Origin: Clostridiales bacterium
GTDB lineage: Bacteria; Bacillota; Clostridia; Oscillospirales; Oscillospiraceae
Assembly (NCBI GenBank): GCA_021202515.1
Contig: JAJQCW010000003.1
Span: forward strand, 114,078 to 178,077
Length of the DNA: 64,000 bases
Reading direction: 5' to 3'
Part shown: piece after piece, positions 18,312 through 26,512 of the stretch
Layout of the letters: every line of letters begins with the position of its first letter
Position numbering within the stretch: the first letter of the stretch is position 1
Notes under the pieces: generated by a model
What the model was told of the DNA's origin: nothing
What the model saw: the letters and a program-made list of their open reading frames with translations, nothing else
Database searches by the model: none
Program-made: the position numbers and the translations under genes

Positions 18312-19273
18312 GGCTGTCCATCCTGCTGGCCGGGTGTCTGTTGGACGCGCTGCTGGGGGACCCCTACTCTCTGCCCCACCCCATTCGGTGGATGGGGCGG
18401 CTCATCGCCTGGCTGGAAAAAGTCCTTCGTCCGCTGTGCCCCAAAACGGCGCGGGGCGAGCGGGTCGGGGGAACGGTCATGGTTTTGCTGGTGCTGGCGG
18501 TCACGATTTGGTGTACAGCAATTTTGCTTTGCATCTGCAAAAGGTTCTCCTTTTGGCTGTGGTGGGCAGTTTCTGCCGTGATCTGCTACTATATGCTTGC
18601 GGCCCGGTCCCTGGCGGAGGAGAGTGGCAAGGTGTACCGCGCCCTGCAATCCGGCACGCTGGAGGAAGCGCGGGAGGCGGTCTCCCGCATCGTGGGACGA
18701 GACACCGCCCAACTAGACCGGGCGGGAGTGGCCCGCGCCGCCGTGGAGACGGTGGCGGAGAACACCTCCGACGGGGTCGTGGCCCCGCTGGTCTACATGG
18801 CCATCGGTGGCCCAGTGTGGGGCGCGGCCTATAAAGCGGTCAACACCATGGACTCCATGGTGGGCTACCACAATGAGAGGTACGAAAATTGGGGCCGAAC
18901 GGCGGCAAAGTTGGACGATTTGGTGAACTTCCTCCCGGCGCGGCTGGCAGGAGCGGTGATGTGCGCCGCCGCGACCCTCTGTGGGCTGGATGGGCGGAGC
19001 GCGTGGCGGGTGTTCCGCCGGGACCGTCTGAACCACAAGTCCCCCAACTCTGCCCACACCGAGGCTGCCTGTGCCGGGGCGCTGCACCTCCAACTGGGAG
19101 GAAACAGTTTCTATTTTGGCAAATTGGTGGAAAAGCCCACCATCGGAGACGATTTGCGTCTCATCCAACCAGAGGACATCCGCCGGGCCAACCGGCTGAT
19201 GTCGGTCACGGCCTGCCTGACGGCGGCGCTGGCCGGGCTGGGAATCCTGCTATGCGAGGTGCTTTTGGCTTGA
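18305..19273 (+). CDS. cbiB: Adenosylcobinamide-phosphate synthase CbiB
   Basis: A 322-residue membrane enzyme that attaches aminopropanol (phosphate) to adenosylcobyric acid. The N-terminal GCLLDALLGDPYSLPHPIRW is the family signature. AVETVAENTSDGVVAPLVYM, AVNTMDSMVGYHNERYENWG and NSAHTEAACAGALHLQLGG are the other conserved blocks, and hydrophobic segments occur throughout. It overlaps cobC by 7 bases. CobD next door supplies the aminopropanol phosphate. Confidence 0.95.
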   Translation: MVRLSILLAGCLLDALLGDPYSLPHPIRWMGRLIAWLEKVLRPLCPKTARGERVGGTVMVLLVLAVTIWCTAILLCICKRFSFWLWWAVSAVICYYMLAARSLAEESGKVYRALQSGTLEEAREAVSRIVGRDTAQLDRAGVARAAVETVAENTSDGVVAPLVYMAIGGPVWGAAYKAVNTMDSMVGYHNERYENWGRTAAKLDDLVNFLPARLAGAVMCAAATLCGLDGRSAWRVFRRDRLNHKSPNSAHTEAACAGALHLQLGGNSFYFGKLVEKPTIGDDLRLIQPEDIRRANRLMSVTACLTAALAGLGILLCEVLLA

Positions 19274-20334
19274 AAGAAATCATCCACGGAGGGGACGTTT
19301 ACGCCTGGGGGAAGCGGGAAATTTTGGACTTCTCCGCCAGTCTGAACCCCCTGGGGATGCCGGACGAGGTGGCGCGTGCCGCCGTGGAGGGCGTCGCGGC
19401 CTCTGATCGCTACCCAGACCCCCGGTGCCGTGTTCTGCGCCGGGCCATCTCCGAAGCGGAAGGCGTATCCCCGGAACAAATCTTCTGCGGCAACGGGGCG
19501 GCGGAGCTGCTGGACCGGCTGACGCTGGCGCTGCGGCCCCGCCGGGCCATGGTTTTGGCTCCCACTTTCGGGGAATATGAGCGTGCGCTTCGGATGAACG
19601 GGTGTAAAGTAATTTCCCATTACCTAAAACCAGAGCGGGATTTTGACGTGACAGCGGACCTTCTGCGGGTGCTGCGGCCCGGACTGGACCTGTTCCTTCT
19701 CTGCAACCCAAACAACCCCACCGGGCGGACGATTCCGGCCCCGCTGCTGACGGAGATCTGCCGCCGCTGTCAGGCGCAAAACACAGTGCTGGTGGTGGAC
19801 GAGAGTTTTCTCACCCTGACAGATGAAAATTACCAAACCGACCTGCGGCCCCTGCTGGCAGAGTGTCCCAGGCTGGTGTTGCTGCGATCCCTGACCAAAA
19901 GCTACGCCATGCCCGGCCTACGGCTGGGGTATTTGCTCTGCGGAGACCGCGCCCTGCTGGAGCGGGTGGCCCAGGCGGGACAGCCTTGGGGGGTCTCCGT
20001 CCCCGCCCAGTACGCGGGCATCGCCGCCATGCACCGCACCGACTGGCCCCGACTGGGACGAGAAGTAGTTTTCCCTCAGCGGCAGCGTCTGACAGAGGAA
20101 CTGCGAAAACTGGGCTTCCGGGTGTGGGACAGCCGGGCCAACTATCTGCTGTTTTACTCCGCCCACTGGACAGACCTGCGGGAGTGGCTGTTGCAGCGGG
20201 ACATCCTCATTCGGGACTGCTCCGGTTTCCCCGGCCTGGGAGAAGGATATTACCGCATTGCGGTGCGGACAGAGGCAGAAAACACCCGTCTGCTCCAGGC
20301 GCTGGAAAAAGTATGTAAAGAGGGGAGAGGCTGA
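19252..20334 (+). CDS. cobD: Threonine-phosphate decarboxylase CobD
   Basis: A 360-residue PLP enzyme of the aminotransferase class I/II fold that decarboxylates L-threonine-O-3-phosphate to aminopropanol phosphate. IHGGDVYAWGKREILDFSAS and NPLGMPDEV open the protein. CNPNNPTGR binds the cofactor, VVDESFLTL holds the Asp, and SLTKSYAMPGLRLGY contains the PLP Lys. ATG 19252 gives a 22-base overlap with cbiB but has no ribosome binding site. TTG 19270 behind GAGGTG, overlapping the stop as TTGA, is a good alternative and would remove six residues. No threonine kinase is visible nearby. Confidence 0.92.
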   Translation: MRGAFGLKEIIHGGDVYAWGKREILDFSASLNPLGMPDEVARAAVEGVAASDRYPDPRCRVLRRAISEAEGVSPEQIFCGNGAAELLDRLTLALRPRRAMVLAPTFGEYERALRMNGCKVISHYLKPERDFDVTADLLRVLRPGLDLFLLCNPNNPTGRTIPAPLLTEICRRCQAQNTVLVVDESFLTLTDENYQTDLRPLLAECPRLVLLRSLTKSYAMPGLRLGYLLCGDRALLERVAQAGQPWGVSVPAQYAGIAAMHRTDWPRLGREVVFPQRQRLTEELRKLGFRVWDSRANYLLFYSAHWTDLREWLLQRDILIRDCSGFPGLGEGYYRIAVRTEAENTRLLQALEKVCKEGRG

Positions 20335-20336
20335 CC

Positions 20337-21824
20337 ATGGCAAAACCCATCATGGTGCAGGGCACCACGTCCAACGCGGGGAAAAGCGTCCTGTGCGCAG
20401 CCCTGTGCCGCATTTTCCACCAGGACGGCCTGCGGGTGGCCCCGTTCAAGAGCCAGAACATGGCGCTGAACTCCTTCATCACCGAGGAGGGGCTGGAGAT
20501 GGGCCGCGCCCAGGTGACCCAGGCCCAGGCCGCCGGGGTGAAGCCCTCGGTGCGGATGAACCCCATCCTGCTCAAGCCCACCACCGACGTCGGCTCCCAG
20601 GTCATCGTCAACGGGGTCAGCCGGGGGAACTACCCCGCAAAAGAGTATTTCCGTATGAAACAGTCTCTGATTCCTGACATTTTGGCGGCATATCAGTCCC
20701 TCTCGGCGGAAAACGATGTGATCGTTCTCGAAGGGGCGGGCAGTCCGGCGGAGATCAACCTGAAACAGAACGACATCGTCAACATGGGCCTTGCCGCGCT
20801 GGTGGATGCGCCGGTGCTGCTGGTGGCGGACATCGACCCCGGCGGGGTGTTCGCCTCTTTCTATGGCACCGTGGCCCTGCTGGAACCAGAGGAACGGGCC
20901 AGAATCAAAGGGCTTGTCATCAACAAGTTCCGGGGAGACGTGTCTATCTTGGAGCCGGGGCTGCGGCAAATCGAGAACCTGACCGGCGTTCCGGTGGTGG
21001 GCGTGGTGCCCTATCTGGATCTGGATTTGGACGACGAGGACTCTCTTGCACAGCGGTTCCAAAAAAACGGCGATGGAGGCCCAGTGGATATTGCCGTTAT
21101 CCGCCTCCCCCGGCTGTCCAACTTCACCGACTTCAACCCGCTGGCCCGGATGAAAGAGGTCTCCCTGCGGTACGTCCGCTCTGCGGCGGAGCTGGGCGCA
21201 CCGGATTTAATTATTTTACCCGGCACAAAAAGCACCATCTCCGACCTGCGCTGGCTGAAACAGAACGGCCTCGCCGGGGCGATCCGTCGCCACGCCGAAG
21301 CGGGCGGGGCGGTCATCGGCATCTGCGGCGGCTATCAGATGCTGGGCAAAATGGTCTCCGACCCGGCGGGCGCCGAATCCGGCGGTGCGGAGGAAGGGCT
21401 GGGCCTGTTGGACCTTGAGACGGTGTTCTGGGGCGAAAAGGCCCGCACCCGCGTCACAGGCCAGGTGACAAATGCCGCTGGTATTTTTGCACCGCTGGAG
21501 GGAGAACCCTTCCGGGGCTACGAAATTCACATGGGGCGGACAAGCGGGCAGGAGCAGCCTTTCGCCCAACTGGACAGCGGGGACGCAGACGGCGCGGCCC
21601 GTGGCAACGTCTGGGGCAGCTACGTCCACGGCATGTTTGACCGGGGGGGCTTTGCCGCGAAGCTGGTGAACTGTTTGCTGGTTGCCAAGGGGCTGGAACC
21701 CACCGCCCGAAGCGGCGACTGGAACGCTTATCAGGAGGCGCAGTTGGACAGGCTGGCCGATGCAGTCCGCGCAGCCCTGGATATGGATTTGATTTATCAT
21801 CTGATTGGACGGGATACGCCATGA
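20337..21824 (+). CDS. cbiP: Cobyric acid synthase CbiP (CobQ)
   Basis: A 495-residue glutamine amidotransferase that amidates side chains b, d, e and g of adenosylcobyrinic a,c-diamide. The P-loop-like VQGTTSNAGKSVLCAALC and PFKSQNMALNS open the synthetase half. VLEGAGSPAEINL and DIDPGGVFASFYGT follow. The glutaminase half has GICGGYQMLGKMV with the Cys and SYVHGMFDRGGF with the His. It lies two bases after cobD. Full length and all key residues are present. Confidence 0.96.
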   Translation: MAKPIMVQGTTSNAGKSVLCAALCRIFHQDGLRVAPFKSQNMALNSFITEEGLEMGRAQVTQAQAAGVKPSVRMNPILLKPTTDVGSQVIVNGVSRGNYPAKEYFRMKQSLIPDILAAYQSLSAENDVIVLEGAGSPAEINLKQNDIVNMGLAALVDAPVLLVADIDPGGVFASFYGTVALLEPEERARIKGLVINKFRGDVSILEPGLRQIENLTGVPVVGVVPYLDLDLDDEDSLAQRFQKNGDGGPVDIAVIRLPRLSNFTDFNPLARMKEVSLRYVRSAAELGAPDLIILPGTKSTISDLRWLKQNGLAGAIRRHAEAGGAVIGICGGYQMLGKMVSDPAGAESGGAEEGLGLLDLETVFWGEKARTRVTGQVTNAAGIFAPLEGEPFRGYEIHMGRTSGQEQPFAQLDSGDADGAARGNVWGSYVHGMFDRGGFAAKLVNCLLVAKGLEPTARSGDWNAYQEAQLDRLADAVRAALDMDLIYHLIGRDTP

Positions 21825-22462
21825 CAATGCACTTGGAACACGTCAAACCGGCGGACATCGAAGCCCGGAGCATGGAACTCATCGCCTCCGAGCTGCCCCA
21901 CCCACTGGACCCGGAGAACGAAGCGGTCATCAAGCGGGTCATTCACACCACGGCGGACTTCGACTATGTGGACAACCTGGTCTTTACTCCCGGCGCGGTG
22001 TCAAAGGGTATCGCCGCGCTGCGGGACGGCTGTTCCATCGTCACTGACACCACCATGGCCCAGGCCGGCATCAACAAGCGGACACTGGCCCGGCTAGGGG
22101 GAAGAACGTTGAACTTCATCGCCGACCCTCAAGTGGCCGCCGAAGCCAAAGCCCGCGGCGTCACCCGCTCGGCGGTGTCCATGGAGCGGGCGGCGGCGCT
22201 GGGGGAACCGCTGATTTTCGCCATCGGCAACGCCCCCACCGCCTTGATTCGCCTGTGCGAGCTGGTGCAGGCGGGGGAGATGGTCCCTCCGGCGCTGGTC
22301 ATCGGGGTGCCAGTGGGGTTTGTCAATGTGGTGGAGGCCAAGGAGCTGCTGTTGCAGACGGAGGTCCCCTCCATCGTTGCCAGGGGGCGCAAGGGCGGCA
22401 GCAACGTAGCTGCGGCCATCTGCAATGCCCTCCTGTACCAGGCTGCCGGGGCGCAGGACTGA
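21821..22462 (+). CDS. cbiC: Cobalt-precorrin-8 methylmutase CbiC
   Basis: A 213-residue mutase that moves the C11 methyl group to C12, giving cobyrinic acid. ANDF-type family features are seen as RVIHTTADFDYVDNLVFTPG, which contains the catalytic His, then TDTTMAQAGINKRTLARLGG and GNAPTALIRLCELV, with GVPVGFVNVVEAKELLL near the end. Start ATG 21821 overlaps cbiP by 4 bases; ATG 21827 is a second possibility. A 27-base gap with GAGGAGAGG follows, the largest gap inside the operon. Confidence 0.95.
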   Translation: MTMHLEHVKPADIEARSMELIASELPHPLDPENEAVIKRVIHTTADFDYVDNLVFTPGAVSKGIAALRDGCSIVTDTTMAQAGINKRTLARLGGRTLNFIADPQVAAEAKARGVTRSAVSMERAAALGEPLIFAIGNAPTALIRLCELVQAGEMVPPALVIGVPVGFVNVVEAKELLLQTEVPSIVARGRKGGSNVAAAICNALLYQAAGAQD

Positions 22463-22489
22463 CTTGAGAGCGAGGAGAGGAGCGAAAGT

Positions 22490-23281
22490 ATGAAAAAGGC
22501 ATTGCTGGTGGTGTCCTTTGGCACCAGCTACCCGGAGACCCTGCGCAGGAGTATCTGCGCCATGGAAAACGAGCTGGCACGGGCTTTCCCGGACCGGGAT
22601 TTTTACCGGGCGTTCACCAGCGGCGTCATCCGGCGCAAGCTGTACCGGCGGGACCGGACGCGCATCGACGGCGTGGTGGAGGCGCTGGAGGCCCTGCGGC
22701 TGGAGGGTTACGAGGATGTACTGCTCCAGCCCACCCACATGATCAACGGCGCGGAGACCCAGCGACTGCTGGCGGAGGCCGCCCTCTACTCCCACCAATT
22801 CCCACGGTTTTCCATCGGTGCGCCGCTGCTGACCCGGCAGGAGGACTATGAGCTGCTGACCGAGGCCGTCATGGAGGAAATGCCCCCTCTAGCCTATGAC
22901 GAAGCGCTGGTGCTGATGGGCCACGGCACCGCCCACTTCGCCAATCCCGCCTATCCCGCTCTGGAGTACGTGTTTCACGCCAGAGGCTACACCAACGTCT
23001 TTGTGGGGACGGTGGAGGGCTATCCCCCCATCGGGGAGGTCATTCACCGGCTGGATGAGTGTCTGAACGCCCGCCGGGTCTACGTGGCCCCGCTGATGAT
23101 CGTGGCGGGGGATCACGCTTACAACGACATGACCGGCAGCCAGCCCACCTCCTGGACCAATCAGTTGTTGGCCCACAACTACCAACCCATGCCCATCCTG
23201 AAAGGGCTGGGGGAGTATCCCGCCGTGCGGCGTATTTTTGTGGCCCACGCCAGGGCCGCGCTGGAGGGAAAGCAGGGATGA
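22490..23281 (+). CDS. cbiK: Sirohydrochlorin cobaltochelatase CbiK
   Basis: A 263-residue class II chelatase that inserts Co2+ into sirohydrochlorin (factor II), the committed step of the anaerobic route. ALLVVSFGTSYPETLRRSIC is the N-terminal signature. LLQPTHMINGAE, VLMGHGTAHFANPAY and MIVAGDHAYNDM contain the metal-handling residues; the GHGT His is the usual catalytic one. No signal peptide, so it is cytoplasmic, unlike some periplasmic CbiK. Start ATG 22490 behind GAGGAGAGG. It overlaps cbiL by 4 bases, matching consecutive steps. Confidence 0.95.
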   Translation: MKKALLVVSFGTSYPETLRRSICAMENELARAFPDRDFYRAFTSGVIRRKLYRRDRTRIDGVVEALEALRLEGYEDVLLQPTHMINGAETQRLLAEAALYSHQFPRFSIGAPLLTRQEDYELLTEAVMEEMPPLAYDEALVLMGHGTAHFANPAYPALEYVFHARGYTNVFVGTVEGYPPIGEVIHRLDECLNARRVYVAPLMIVAGDHAYNDMTGSQPTSWTNQLLAHNYQPMPILKGLGEYPAVRRIFVAHARAALEGKQG

Positions 23282-24006
23282 GCGGCAACAAAGGTATCCT
23301 CTACGGCGTCGGCGTGGGGCCGGGAGACCCGGAGCTGCTGACCGTCAAGGCGGTGCGGTTGCTCCGCTCTGCTGATGTCATCGCCGCGCCGGACAGCGGC
23401 GGCGAGAGCCGAACAGCGCTGAACATCGTCAAGGCGTATATCGAAGATAAGCCGGTGCTGCTGTGTCCCACCCCCATGACCCGCGACCGGGAGACGCTGG
23501 ACCGGGCCTGGGAGGACAACGCGGCGCAAATCTGCGCCCTGCTGGAGCAGGGGAAACAGGTGGTGTTCGTCACGCTGGGAGACCCCACCGTGTACTCCAC
23601 CTATTTCTACCTGCACCGGCGGGTGCTGGCGCGGGGATACCGGGCGGAAATTGTGCCGGGGGTACCCTCCTTCTGCGCGGCGGCGGCAAAGCTGGGGGTT
23701 CCCCTCTGCGAAAGCAGTCAGCGGCTGCTGGTGGTCCCCGCCTCCCACGGAGATTTGACTGACAGTCTGAACGTAGACGCAAATAAGGTGCTGATGAAGG
23801 CCGGGCGGCAACTGGAGCCGCTGAAAGAGACCCTTCGGCAGCGAGGCGAGATGGAAAACGCCTCTCTCGTGGTCAACTGCGGCTTGCCGGGGGAACAGGT
23901 GTGGCCCTCCTTCGCCCAAGCGGAGGGAGAGACCGGGTATTTCTCCCTGGTGCTGCTCCGGCAAGGGGTGCAGACCGAACACAGGAAAGCAGGTGAGGCG
24001 GAGTGA
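23278..24006 (+). CDS. cbiL: Cobalt-factor II C20-methyltransferase CbiL
   Basis: A 242-residue tetrapyrrole methylase that methylates C20. ILYGVGVGPGDPELLTVKAV is the N-terminal SAM site, followed by DVIAAPDSGGESRTALNIVK. VTLGDPTVYSTYFYLHRRV and EIVPGVPSFCAAAAKLGVPL are diagnostic of CbiL/CobI. The ATG at 23278 overlaps cbiK. The ORF-track extension upstream lies inside cbiK and is discarded. Confidence 0.95.
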   Translation: MSGNKGILYGVGVGPGDPELLTVKAVRLLRSADVIAAPDSGGESRTALNIVKAYIEDKPVLLCPTPMTRDRETLDRAWEDNAAQICALLEQGKQVVFVTLGDPTVYSTYFYLHRRVLARGYRAEIVPGVPSFCAAAAKLGVPLCESSQRLLVVPASHGDLTDSLNVDANKVLMKAGRQLEPLKETLRQRGEMENASLVVNCGLPGEQVWPSFAQAEGETGYFSLVLLRQGVQTEHRKAGEAE

Positions 24007-25637
24007 AGCTGTGGATGTCCGGGCTGGATTACGAGCGGACAGAGATGGCGCTGCGGGAGCGGCTGTCCTTCCCAACCGAGCGGGTACGGACGCTGGACCA
24101 GGCCATTGCCGGAACAGAGGGCGTGACCGGTGCGGCGCTGCTCTCCACCTGCAACCGGACGGAGCTGTACCTGACCGCAGAGGACGATATTGCTCCGCCG
24201 GGGCAACTGCTGTGTCAAGCGGCGGGGGAGGACTGGTCGGCTTTTGCTCCCTGCTTCGTCACCCGGGAAGGGGAGGACGCGGCCCGGCACCTGCTGGAGG
24301 TGGCCTCCGGCTTGCGCAGCAAGATTTGGGGCGAGGACCAGATCATCACCCAGGTGGGGCGGGCCATCGAGCTGGCCCAGGAGGTGGAATCCGCAAACGC
24401 GGTGCTGTCCACCCTGTTCCGCACGGCGGTTGCGGCGGGCAAGGACGTGAAAACCCACGTCCGGCTGACGGCGGTGCCGTCCTCCGCCGCAGAGGAGGCG
24501 GTGGCCTTGCTCCGGCAGCGGCTGGGTGGGTTGGAGGACCGCCGGGCGGTGGTCATCGGCAACGGCGAGATGGGCCGCCGGGCGGCGCGGCTGCTCCGGG
24601 CGGCAGGCTGCCGGGTGACGGTGACGCTGCGCACCTACCGCCACGGGGAGACCGTGGTGCCCTTTGGGTGCGAGACGGTGGCCTATGACCAGCGATACAC
24701 GGCTATCGACGGGGCCGACATCCTCTTTTCCGCCACCACTAGCCCCCACTACACCGTCACGCGGGACGAACTGGAACGGCTGACCGCCCGTCCCGCCTGG
24801 GTGGTAGATTTGGCCGTTCCCAGAGACGTGGAACCAGAGGTTGGGACGCTGGAGGGTGTGACCCTCTTTAACGTGGACGACTTCTCCGGCGCTCCGCAGA
24901 CCTCAGACGCGGAAGGCCTGGCCCAGGCGGAGCAAATTGTCCAGCGGCATTTGCGGGAGTTTTACCAGTGGTGGGACTACCGGGAGTGCCTTCCCGTCAT
25001 GGCGGAAGTGAAAGCCGCCCTGGGCCGCCGGTTCGCGGCGGAGGGCGCGGAGGACTGCCAGCCTATCGTGGATAAAACGGTAGATTTATTACTGGGCGGG
25101 CTGAAAGGCCGCGTCCGGGCGGACGACCTGCGGGAATGCGCCGCCAAAATCGACGCCTTCACCCGGCCCCGCCGGGGAAACGTGGGAAAAGAGACCCCCT
25201 TCCGCTTCCCGGTGTTCACCGACCTGCGGGGCAAAAAAGTGGTCATCGTGGGCGGCGGCGCAGTGGCCCGGCGGCGCATCGACGCTCTGCGCCCCTTCGG
25301 GCCGGAGCTGGCGGTCATTGCGCCGAAACTGGAAGGGGACAGCCGAGGGTTAGACTGGCATCGGCGGCCCTACCGCCCCGGCGACCTGGATGGCGCGGTT
25401 CTGGTAATAGCGGCCTCTGACAGCCGGGAGGTAAACCGGCAGGTGGGCCAGGAGGCCCGACAGTTGGGAATCCCAGTCAGCGTGGCAGACCGGAGGGAGG
25501 AGTGTACCTTCTTTTTTCCCGCCATCTGCCAGGGAGAAACAGTGTTGGCCGGGGTGGTCTCCCGCGGAGAGGACCACCGGGCTACGGCAGCGGCGGCGAA
25601 GCGGATTCGCAGCCTATTGGAGGAGGAACAGCTTTGA
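24003..25637 (+). CDS. hemA: Glutamyl-tRNA reductase fused to precorrin-2 dehydrogenase (HemA-SirC)
   Basis: A 544-residue fusion. The HemA part (about 1-385) begins MKLWMSGLDYERTEMALRER, has the catalytic Cys in LLSTCNRTELYL, GEDQIITQVGRAIELAQEV and an NADPH-binding segment RAVVIGNGEMGRRAARLL, and ends in a dimerisation region. The second part (about 395-544) begins FPVFTDLRGKKVVIVGGGAV, the NAD site of precorrin-2 dehydrogenase, and contains FFPAICQGETVLAGVVS. The two activities make glutamate semialdehyde and oxidise precorrin-2 to sirohydrochlorin. Start GTG 24003 overlaps cbiL. No CysG C-terminal methylase is attached. Confidence 0.93.
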   Translation: MKLWMSGLDYERTEMALRERLSFPTERVRTLDQAIAGTEGVTGAALLSTCNRTELYLTAEDDIAPPGQLLCQAAGEDWSAFAPCFVTREGEDAARHLLEVASGLRSKIWGEDQIITQVGRAIELAQEVESANAVLSTLFRTAVAAGKDVKTHVRLTAVPSSAAEEAVALLRQRLGGLEDRRAVVIGNGEMGRRAARLLRAAGCRVTVTLRTYRHGETVVPFGCETVAYDQRYTAIDGADILFSATTSPHYTVTRDELERLTARPAWVVDLAVPRDVEPEVGTLEGVTLFNVDDFSGAPQTSDAEGLAQAEQIVQRHLREFYQWWDYRECLPVMAEVKAALGRRFAAEGAEDCQPIVDKTVDLLLGGLKGRVRADDLRECAAKIDAFTRPRRGNVGKETPFRFPVFTDLRGKKVVIVGGGAVARRRIDALRPFGPELAVIAPKLEGDSRGLDWHRRPYRPGDLDGAVLVIAASDSREVNRQVGQEARQLGIPVSVADRREECTFFFPAICQGETVLAGVVSRGEDHRATAAAAKRIRSLLEEEQL

Positions 25638-26512
25638 AAGTGAAAGTAGGAAGTCGGGCCAGTGCGCTGGCTATCGCTCAGAGCAAGCTGGTGATGGAGC
25701 AGATTCAGAAATTGGCCCCGGACGCAGAGCTGGAGCTGGTGACCATGACTACCACCGGCGACAAAATTCTGGACCGCACCCTGGACCAGGTGGGGGGCAA
25801 AGGGTTGTTCGTCAAGGAATTGGAGCGGGCGCTGTTGGACCGGGAGGTGGACTTGGTCGTCCACTCTCTGAAGGATATGCCCATGGAGCAGGACCCAATG
25901 CTGCCGCTGGCGGCGTTTTCCAAACGGGAGGACCCCAGAGATGTGATGGTGCTGCGGCCCGGCCTGGAGAAATTCCCCCTCCAGGGGGGCGTGATTGGCT
26001 GCGCCTCCCAGCGGCGGACGCTGCAAATCAAAGACTTTTACCCCACGGCAGAGGTGCGGCCCGTCCGGGGCAACCTCCAGACCAGGCTCGCCAAACTGGA
26101 CAGCGGCGAGTTTGACGGCCTGCTGCTGGCCGCCGCGGGACTAAAGCGGCTGGGGTTGGAAAACCGCATTTCCCGGTACTTTGCCACCGACCAGCTCATC
26201 CCCGCCGCCGGGCAGGGAATTTTAGGCATCCAGTGCCGGGCGGACGCCGACCTGCCCTGGATCACCCGGCTCAACGACCCGGACGCTTGCGCCTGCGCCG
26301 TGGCGGAGCGGGCCTTTGTCCGAACCCTTGGCGGCGGCTGCACCGACCCCACCGCCGCCCATGCCACCATCCGCAACGGGGTGCTGAGCATGGTGGGGCT
26401 GTACGTCACGCCCACCGGGGAAGCCCGCCGGGGAACCATCGCGGGACGGTCTGTCCGGGCGGCTCAACTGGGGGAGAACCTGGCCAACCGCCTCAAGGAG
26501 CCGACCCAGTGA
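25634..26512 (+). CDS. hemC: Hydroxymethylbilane synthase HemC (porphobilinogen deaminase)
   Basis: A 292-residue enzyme that polymerises four porphobilinogens. VKVGSRASALAIAQSKLVME, GDKILDRTLDQVGGKGLFVKE and VDLVVHSLKDMP form the active site. The dipyrromethane cofactor Cys is in FVRTLGGGCTDPTAAHA. The best start is TTG 25634, which follows AGGAGG by 7 bases and overlaps the hemA stop as TTGA. GTG 25640 is further from the site. The ORF-track extension is inside hemA. hemB, needed just before this step, is not in the window. Confidence 0.95.
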   Translation: MKVKVGSRASALAIAQSKLVMEQIQKLAPDAELELVTMTTTGDKILDRTLDQVGGKGLFVKELERALLDREVDLVVHSLKDMPMEQDPMLPLAAFSKREDPRDVMVLRPGLEKFPLQGGVIGCASQRRTLQIKDFYPTAEVRPVRGNLQTRLAKLDSGEFDGLLLAAAGLKRLGLENRISRYFATDQLIPAAGQGILGIQCRADADLPWITRLNDPDACACAVAERAFVRTLGGGCTDPTAAHATIRNGVLSMVGLYVTPTGEARRGTIAGRSVRAAQLGENLANRLKEPTQ